A stretch of DNA of 64,000 nt, taken from contig PLMN01000029.1 in the NCBI GenBank assembly GCA_003141555.1, forward strand, positions 213,922 to 277,921, in the 5' to 3' direction. How positions within the stretch are numbered: position 1 is the first letter of the stretch; the number at the start of each line of letters is the position of its first letter. Both the position numbers and the translations under genes were made by a program. Under the pieces are notes generated by a model, which worked only from the letters and a program-made list of their open reading frames with translations, ran no database searches and was not told the DNA's origin. Source of the stretch: Candidatus Aminicenantota bacterium. Lineage in GTDB: Bacteria > Acidobacteriota > Aminicenantia > Aminicenantales > UBA4085. Positions 59,139-64,000 of the stretch are shown here, piece by piece.

Positions 59139-61478
59139 ATGATCCTGAAACAGGTCCTGGGAGACGTCCGCGCCGTCGCGCTTGGGAAGACGCCGTCGCC
59201 TGTGGAGGTGACGGTCGGCCGCGAGGTGCTCGCTTTTTTGGGAAAAGGCCGCCGCTTCCGGCGCGTCCCGCCGGGACGCTTCGCGGCCGCGCTCTCGACC
59301 TTATACATCGGCTTGGCTGGTGAGGCCTGGACGGCCCGCCTGGCCAGGATGGGCGTCCGCTTGCCCGAAGAAGGTGAGTGGGTTTGTCTCCACCTCGGGC
59401 CGGAAGGCTCGGCGTTTTTGCTGGCTTCGCGGCCGAGCTTTCTCTATGCGGCCTGGCGTTTTCTCCTCGACCGCCTGCTCGATGAGGACGCCGCGCGGTT
59501 CCGGCCGTGGATCCGCCGGATGAGCTTCGACGTCGAAAAGTCGACCTTCGACCTTCTCCTGACCCAATACGGCCGCATCGCCCGGGGCCTCGACCGGGAG
59601 GCCTACATCCGCGAATACGCCCGGCTGGGCTTCACCCACATCGAAGTCAACGCCCTCGCGACGCCGCTGCCCTACGAGCAGGGCGTGCCCGGCGAATTCT
59701 ACTCGGATTTCTACACGTACTGCCCGGCCCTCGACCAGTTCGTCGAGAGCCGCCTGAACCGGGGGATCTATCCCCGGGAATATCTCCGGGCCAACCTCGA
59801 TCTTTTGAAGGAGAACGTCCGGCTGGCCGTGAAATACGGCCTGACCCCCGGGCTGCTGTGCTTCGAGCCCCGCTCGGTCCCCGAGACGCTGTTCCAGAAA
59901 TATCCCACGCTCAGGGGGCCGCGGGTAGACCATCCTTTTCGCAGCTTCAAGCCGAGGTACGCGCTTTCGCTCGTCCACCCCGTCGCCCGGAAGCACTATG
60001 CCGAGCTCATCACGAACCTGATGCGAGAGGCGCCGGAGCTCGAGTTCATGAGCGTCTGGTCGAACGACAGCGGCTCGGGCTTCGAGCATACGAAATCGCT
60101 GTATGTCGGCCGGAACGGGGGGGCCTACCTCGTCCGCGAGTGGAAGAACGACGAGGAGATCGCTGCGGCGGCCGCGGCCAACATCGCCGGCTTCTATCGC
60201 CTCCTCAAGGACGCCGCGACCCGGATCAATCCCGCTTTCAGGGTCATCACCCGGCTCGAATCGTTCTACGGCGAGCGGCGCCCGCTCTGGCCCCTGCTTT
60301 CGGATGGGATCGACGTCGAAGTCAACTCGCTCCTCGTCCAGGGCTGGGAGAACAACTATCCCCATCCGTCCTATCCCGACGTTCAGGTCCTGGGCTCGGG
60401 CCACCATAACACCCTCCGGGACAAGGAGCGGGCCCCCATGGCCGAGCTCGCGGACCGCGGAAGCCGGACCTTCTTCTACCACTTCTTCGCCTCGCATGGA
60501 AACCATGAGCCGCTCCTCGGCATCCCTTTTCCCTGGCTGGTCCATGACAAGCTCCGCGCCTTCGTCCGGCTGGGCGTCAAGACCCTGGCCCACATGGGCG
60601 GGCTCCATCCCCCGGACAAGGTCCCGTATCCGGTCAATCAGGACCTGTTCCGGGAATTCCAATTCGATGCCCGGCTGGACATCGAGGCGGCCCTGCTGAG
60701 AATCGCCGGCGGCTACGCGGGACGGAAGTGGGCCAAGCGCCTGGTCGGCATCTGGCGGCGGATCGACAAGGCCGTCCGCCGGACGATGCCCATGTCCCTG
60801 TATTCCGGCTTCGGCTCGGTCTGGAACCGGCTCCTCGTCCGCCCGTTCGTCCCCGACATCGATCGCATCCCGGACGAGGAGAGGGCCTATTACGAGAACG
60901 TCATGGTCAGCCCGCCCCACAATCCCAACAAGGTGGACTTGGGCAAGGACGTCCTGTTCGAGCTCATTTCGAAGGATTACGCCAGGAAGGCTTATGCCCG
61001 GATCGATGCCCGCGTCTGGAAGCCGCTCGAGGCGGCGATCGACCTCTCCGGCCGGGCGAAGGGGGCCGCGGAACGGGCGGGCGACGAAAAGGCGTATCGC
61101 GTTTTCCGGGACGTCCATCTCCGAGCGCTGGCCCTGCGGTGCCTCATTGAGAGCCAACGCAATGCGGCGGTCTGGATTTACGCCGTCCACGAATACGGCA
61201 CCGCGCGCGATGCCCGGACGCGGCGGCGTTGCCGCGCCCTGCTCGACGACATGATCGGCCGCGAAATCGCCAACGCGGAGGCCATGATCCGGTTATGGAA
61301 CGAATCGGGAATCGAATGGATGGCCGTCTCGGCCTACGGGGAGACGCCTTTCATCCACGGCGAAAACTTCCCCGACCTGCTGGCCAAGAAGATCGCCCTG
61401 ATGAAGCGCCACCGGCGCGACAAACCGTTCATCGATCCCGGCTACATGTTCCGGGTCGAGAACGATCCCTATCGCTGA
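59139..61478 (+). CDS. Glycosidase-like TIM-barrel protein of unknown family
   Basis: A 779-aa protein with no signal peptide. An N-terminal alpha/beta domain (about 1-125) is followed by a barrel (RMSFDVEKSTFDLLLTQYGR, YARLGFTHIEVNALATP, LEFMSVWSNDSGSGFEHT with acidic residues) and a helical C-terminal domain. The two-domain layout with a small alpha/beta leader before the barrel is that of GH20/GH67/GH84-type hexosaminidases and glucuronidases. Catalytic residues cannot be assigned confidently. It starts 18 nt after pilT and is followed by secreted-polysaccharide-type genes, so sugar metabolism is the best guess. Confidence 0.65.
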   Translation: MILKQVLGDVRAVALGKTPSPVEVTVGREVLAFLGKGRRFRRVPPGRFAAALSTLYIGLAGEAWTARLARMGVRLPEEGEWVCLHLGPEGSAFLLASRPSFLYAAWRFLLDRLLDEDAARFRPWIRRMSFDVEKSTFDLLLTQYGRIARGLDREAYIREYARLGFTHIEVNALATPLPYEQGVPGEFYSDFYTYCPALDQFVESRLNRGIYPREYLRANLDLLKENVRLAVKYGLTPGLLCFEPRSVPETLFQKYPTLRGPRVDHPFRSFKPRYALSLVHPVARKHYAELITNLMREAPELEFMSVWSNDSGSGFEHTKSLYVGRNGGAYLVREWKNDEEIAAAAAANIAGFYRLLKDAATRINPAFRVITRLESFYGERRPLWPLLSDGIDVEVNSLLVQGWENNYPHPSYPDVQVLGSGHHNTLRDKERAPMAELADRGSRTFFYHFFASHGNHEPLLGIPFPWLVHDKLRAFVRLGVKTLAHMGGLHPPDKVPYPVNQDLFREFQFDARLDIEAALLRIAGGYAGRKWAKRLVGIWRRIDKAVRRTMPMSLYSGFGSVWNRLLVRPFVPDIDRIPDEERAYYENVMVSPPHNPNKVDLGKDVLFELISKDYARKAYARIDARVWKPLEAAIDLSGRAKGAAERAGDEKAYRVFRDVHLRALALRCLIESQRNAAVWIYAVHEYGTARDARTRRRCRALLDDMIGREIANAEAMIRLWNESGIEWMAVSAYGETPFIHGENFPDLLAKKIALMKRHRRDKPFIDPGYMFRVENDPYR

Positions 61479-62207
61479 TCAGAACGCCGCCGTCTTCGGG
61501 CCGGCCAACCGGAGGTCGATGCTGCCGATGCCGGCGTGGATGCTCAGCTCGATGGCGGCGGACGTCTTGTCGTAGACCTCGTTCGTGTATTCGTGGCCGT
61601 TCTTCGCGAAGCCGGGGGCCCGGACCGATCCGATCCCTCCATCCACCCGGACGCGGACCCCGACCTGTGAGGGAAGGGTAATGGTCCCGCTTCCGACGCC
61701 GCCGTTGAGGATCCCGTCGAGTCCTACGGACCGATCTCCGGACAGGTCCAGCTTCACCTCGCCCGCGCCCATGTGCACGGTCAGTCGCTTGACCTGGACG
61801 CCCCGCAGATCAATGTCGGCTTTGCCCGCTCCGAAGCTCAGGTCGAGCTCCAAGGGTATTTTCTCGGTCAGCTTCAGGTCCCAGGTGTTGCGGGCATGCC
61901 CCAAGGTGAGGCCCGCCGAGCGGCGCTGTTCGATCGTGACGCGCTCGCCGTTGCCGGCCGGGTGGTGTTCGACGACGGGCTCCCAGCGGGCGATGTTGGT
62001 TTGAAACAGGCCCGCGAGGAGGTCATCGGCCCCGGCCCGGACCTTGATCTCGCCGGCCCCCATCTTGACCCTGATGTCGGCCGCCTTGATGTCGCCGAGG
62101 GGGATGGATTCGGTCTTTTCCTTCATCTCGCCGACGCGGACGCAGGCCGCGGCCGCGAGGACGGTTCCGCAGGCAAGGATGATTGCCGATCGCCGGAATC
62201 TGGTCAT
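61479..62207 (-). CDS. Toast-rack-type lipoprotein
   Basis: A 242-aa protein. A lipoprotein signal (AIILACGTVLAAAAC) precedes repeated beta units: ADIRVKMGAGEIKVRAGADD, LSFGAGKADIDLRG, VHMGAGEVKLDLSG and IHAGIGSIDLRL. The recurring GAG.x.x.L pattern matches toast_rack/DUF4097-like beta-helix proteins. Role unknown, probably envelope. AAGGAGAG precedes the ATG. It is convergent with the 779-aa gene (stops adjacent). Confidence 0.82.
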   Translation of the reverse strand: MTRFRRSAIILACGTVLAAAACVRVGEMKEKTESIPLGDIKAADIRVKMGAGEIKVRAGADDLLAGLFQTNIARWEPVVEHHPAGNGERVTIEQRRSAGLTLGHARNTWDLKLTEKIPLELDLSFGAGKADIDLRGVQVKRLTVHMGAGEVKLDLSGDRSVGLDGILNGGVGSGTITLPSQVGVRVRVDGGIGSVRAPGFAKNGHEYTNEVYDKTSAAIELSIHAGIGSIDLRLAGPKTAAF

Positions 62208-62268
62208 GGACGCTCTCCTTCTAACCTTATGATACGAAGGACCCGGCCCTAAGGTTCAGCGCCCGAGT

Positions 62269-64000
62269 CTATTTCAGGACGATCGCGTCCCGCCAATATC
62301 GGAGCTTTCCCCGTTCGGCGGTGTCGGCGGTCCCGTCGAAGGCCAGCCCGGACTGCCACAGCCGGCTCTCGATGAGGAGCCGGTCCTTGTAGCTCGCCTT
62401 CGTCAAGTTGACCACGGTGTAGACCAGCCGGGGTCCGTCGAGCGCGGCGAACAGGAAATCGCCGTTCGACTCGAAGTCGCCGAACCGGATCTTGCCGTTC
62501 TCATAGAGATAGCGCGGCCGGCGGTTGTCGCGGGCCATGTCCTGGCGAAGGTCGTTCTTGGCCGCCACGAAATAGGTCTTGCCGCCGCGTTCGATGCGGA
62601 CTCCCTGGCCCGCCCTCGGGGCGTCGACGGGCAGGAGGCGGACTTCGGCGGCGAGCTTGGCCGGATCCTCCCCCGCGGGGTGCGGAACGAGGACGGTTAC
62701 GAATCCCGCGGTCTCGCGGAGCTCGAAATGCTGGCCGGTCGTCTGGTGGATCACGAGCTCGTCCTGGTAGTGCCGCTTCTCGGCCTCGACGCCTTCGATT
62801 CTGAAGGCCGTCGAGGGGAAGACGACGAGGAGATGCCGGTCCTGGGGAAGCGCGGGACCGGCCGCGCCCCCGGCGCCGCCGATCGTGTCGTAGACCGTGT
62901 CGTACCAATGGGGACCTTGGGCGAGGACCTTGCGCGTATGCCACAGGTTGGCCAGGGTGAAATATTCCTCCTTCAGCGCCTTGAAGGCGTCGAAGACGAC
63001 GAACAGATCGGCCTCCTTGACGTAGGCGATGGTCCGGTCCCAGGCGTAGCCCCAGGACTCGTCGACGAGGCGGGTGCGGCTGTAGTCGACGTCGTCGAGG
63101 CTCAGGAAATCCACCTTCTGGGTCCGGACGCGGCGGTAGGATCCGGCATCGCGCAGGAATTCCAAAATCGATTGCCCGGGGATGGAATCTCGGACGGAGT
63201 AGCGCCATTCGTCGGCTTTCTGGCCCATCCATATCTTCTCGGGCCGGACGCAAAGCCGGTTGTGGAAATAGTCCTGGCGATAGTTGCCGTAGGGGCCGCT
63301 GGGCATGTAGTCGCGGTATCCGCCGTCGTGGAGCAGCACCGACCCGCCCGACATCAGCAGGGCGACGGCGTTTTCGTCCGCGTGTCCGTGGGTCATCTTC
63401 TCTTCTTCGACTGGGATCGTGTCGCGCAGGTAGTCGCGATAGTTGAGCCCTCCATCGCCCTCGTCGCGGTAGCCGAGGAGGAGATAGGTGGACGAGGGCT
63501 CCCATCCGCTGCGAAAGACGATTTTCTTGCCCTGGACGTCCTCCATGACCTCGCGCGAGCCGGTCCGAGGTGCGGCCGGCGCCACGGCGTCGGTTCCCCA
63601 GCGGGCGCAGTCGAGGAACATGTAGCCCAGGCCGATGTTGGTCGGCGTCTTGAAGTCGACGAACTTGCGGGCGATGGTCGCCGCGGCCCACTTCAAGGCG
63701 GGGTCGGCGTAATGGCGGGCCGCGGCCTCGAAGAAGACCAGGAAGTGGGTCCAGTTGGCCTGCCAGTGCGCGTCGCCGAAATCGGGGACGATGCCCGCCG
63801 GGCAGATCAGGTTCAGGTAGTACTGGGCATACATGTAGATCGTCGGCATCCGGAAGAGCTCGTCCATCTTGTTCAGGGCGTCGGCGTAGCCCATCATGGA
63901 ATACAGCCAGATGCCGTTGTAGATCGTGGCGTCCTCGATCTCCCATTTGCCCCAGTTGTCGTCGCCCAAGGCGCGCCGCTGCATTTCCCAGACGGGGGCG
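62269..64000 (-). CDS. Heparinase II/III-like protein, N-terminus cut by window edge
   Basis: At least 577 residues; the frame is open to the right edge, so the start is beyond it. The helical toroid part (EIEDATIYNGIWLYSMMGYA, DFGDAHWQANWTHFLVFFEA) leads to a beta-sandwich with THGHADENAVALLMSGGSVL and LLHDGGYRDY, the Hepar_II_III signature with the active-site HxH..D region. Such lyases or related enzymes degrade uronic-acid polysaccharides. It fits the rhamnose genes at the left end and the secreted proteins at 47177 and 59139, suggesting polysaccharide use. Confidence 0.82.
   Translation of the reverse strand, partial: APVWEMQRRALGDDNWGKWEIEDATIYNGIWLYSMMGYADALNKMDELFRMPTIYMYAQYYLNLICPAGIVPDFGDAHWQANWTHFLVFFEAAARHYADPALKWAAATIARKFVDFKTPTNIGLGYMFLDCARWGTDAVAPAAPRTGSREVMEDVQGKKIVFRSGWEPSSTYLLLGYRDEGDGGLNYRDYLRDTIPVEEEKMTHGHADENAVALLMSGGSVLLHDGGYRDYMPSGPYGNYRQDYFHNRLCVRPEKIWMGQKADEWRYSVRDSIPGQSILEFLRDAGSYRRVRTQKVDFLSLDDVDYSRTRLVDESWGYAWDRTIAYVKEADLFVVFDAFKALKEEYFTLANLWHTRKVLAQGPHWYDTVYDTIGGAGGAAGPALPQDRHLLVVFPSTAFRIEGVEAEKRHYQDELVIHQTTGQHFELRETAGFVTVLVPHPAGEDPAKLAAEVRLLPVDAPRAGQGVRIERGGKTYFVAAKNDLRQDMARDNRRPRYLYENGKIRFGDFESNGDFLFAALDGPRLVYTVVNLTKASYKDRLLIESRLWQSGLAFDGTADTAERGKLRYWRDAIVLK

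Noticed and set aside
59301-61190. A 629-codon minus-strand frame opposite the 779-aa gene
   Set aside because: Composition typical of an antisense shadow; no ribosome-binding site and no recognisable domain.
1-64000. CRISPR arrays, rRNA genes, insertion sequences
   Set aside because: No regularly spaced repeats, rRNA-like sequence or transposase/terminal inverted repeat pairs were seen.

Overview
This is a GC-rich bacterial chromosome segment with about 50 genes, no rRNA, no CRISPR array and one intact tRNA gene. Several lipoprotein-type proteins, a DUF3943 outer-membrane-type protein and a PilT ATPase point to a Gram-negative cell. The mix of an archaeal-type GatDE amidotransferase, a Dus-Maf fusion, secreted polysaccharide-degradation proteins and many orphan envelope proteins would fit a deep-branching anaerobe of the Acidobacteriota/Aminicenantota kind. 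That placement is an inference, not something the sequence proves.

Layout. 1-1640: rhamnose catabolism (rhaA fragment, rhaB). 1756-4504: overlapping YprB-like exonuclease, Fur-family regulator and zinc alcohol dehydrogenase. 4589-4662: tRNA-Arg(ACG). 4620-13973: a 9.35-kb island bounded by perfect 46-bp copies of the tRNA 3' half. It carries two paralogous radical SAM proteins, a third radical SAM protein, two SDR-type enzymes, a sulfotransferase and a lipoprotein, but no visible integrase. 14204-30935: an envelope region centred on an NtrC-type response regulator (17227-18645), with five sigma-54 (-24/-12) promoter-like sites in front of small membrane proteins, a DUF6600 protein, a BON protein and a START-like protein. 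RNB ribonuclease and branching enzyme genes are embedded here.

30985-41527 is a four-gene minus-strand operon: YghO/GNAT-like protein, a 2558-aa megasynthase (two nitronate-monooxygenase-like domains, KS, AT, ACP, KR, DH), a phosphopantetheinyl transferase and a PAP2 membrane enzyme. It looks like a polyketide or specialised-lipid pathway. A second, broken PAP2 gene lies on its far side (41785-41940). After this come an SDR epimerase, a CPBP protease, EngB, a beta-propeller, the Dus-Maf fusion and a 909-aa secreted protein.

50043-53355 encodes GatE and GatD, the two subunits of the archaeal-type Glu-tRNA(Gln) amidotransferase. The right end holds a bPH/zinc-ribbon protein, an M1 peptidase, membrane proteins, a ProX-type editing domain, PilT, a 779-aa glycosidase-like protein, a toast-rack lipoprotein and a heparinase II/III-like protein cut by the window end.

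The strongest candidates for undescribed biology are the radical SAM/sulfotransferase island at tRNA-Arg, the sigma-54 envelope regulon and the megasynthase operon.
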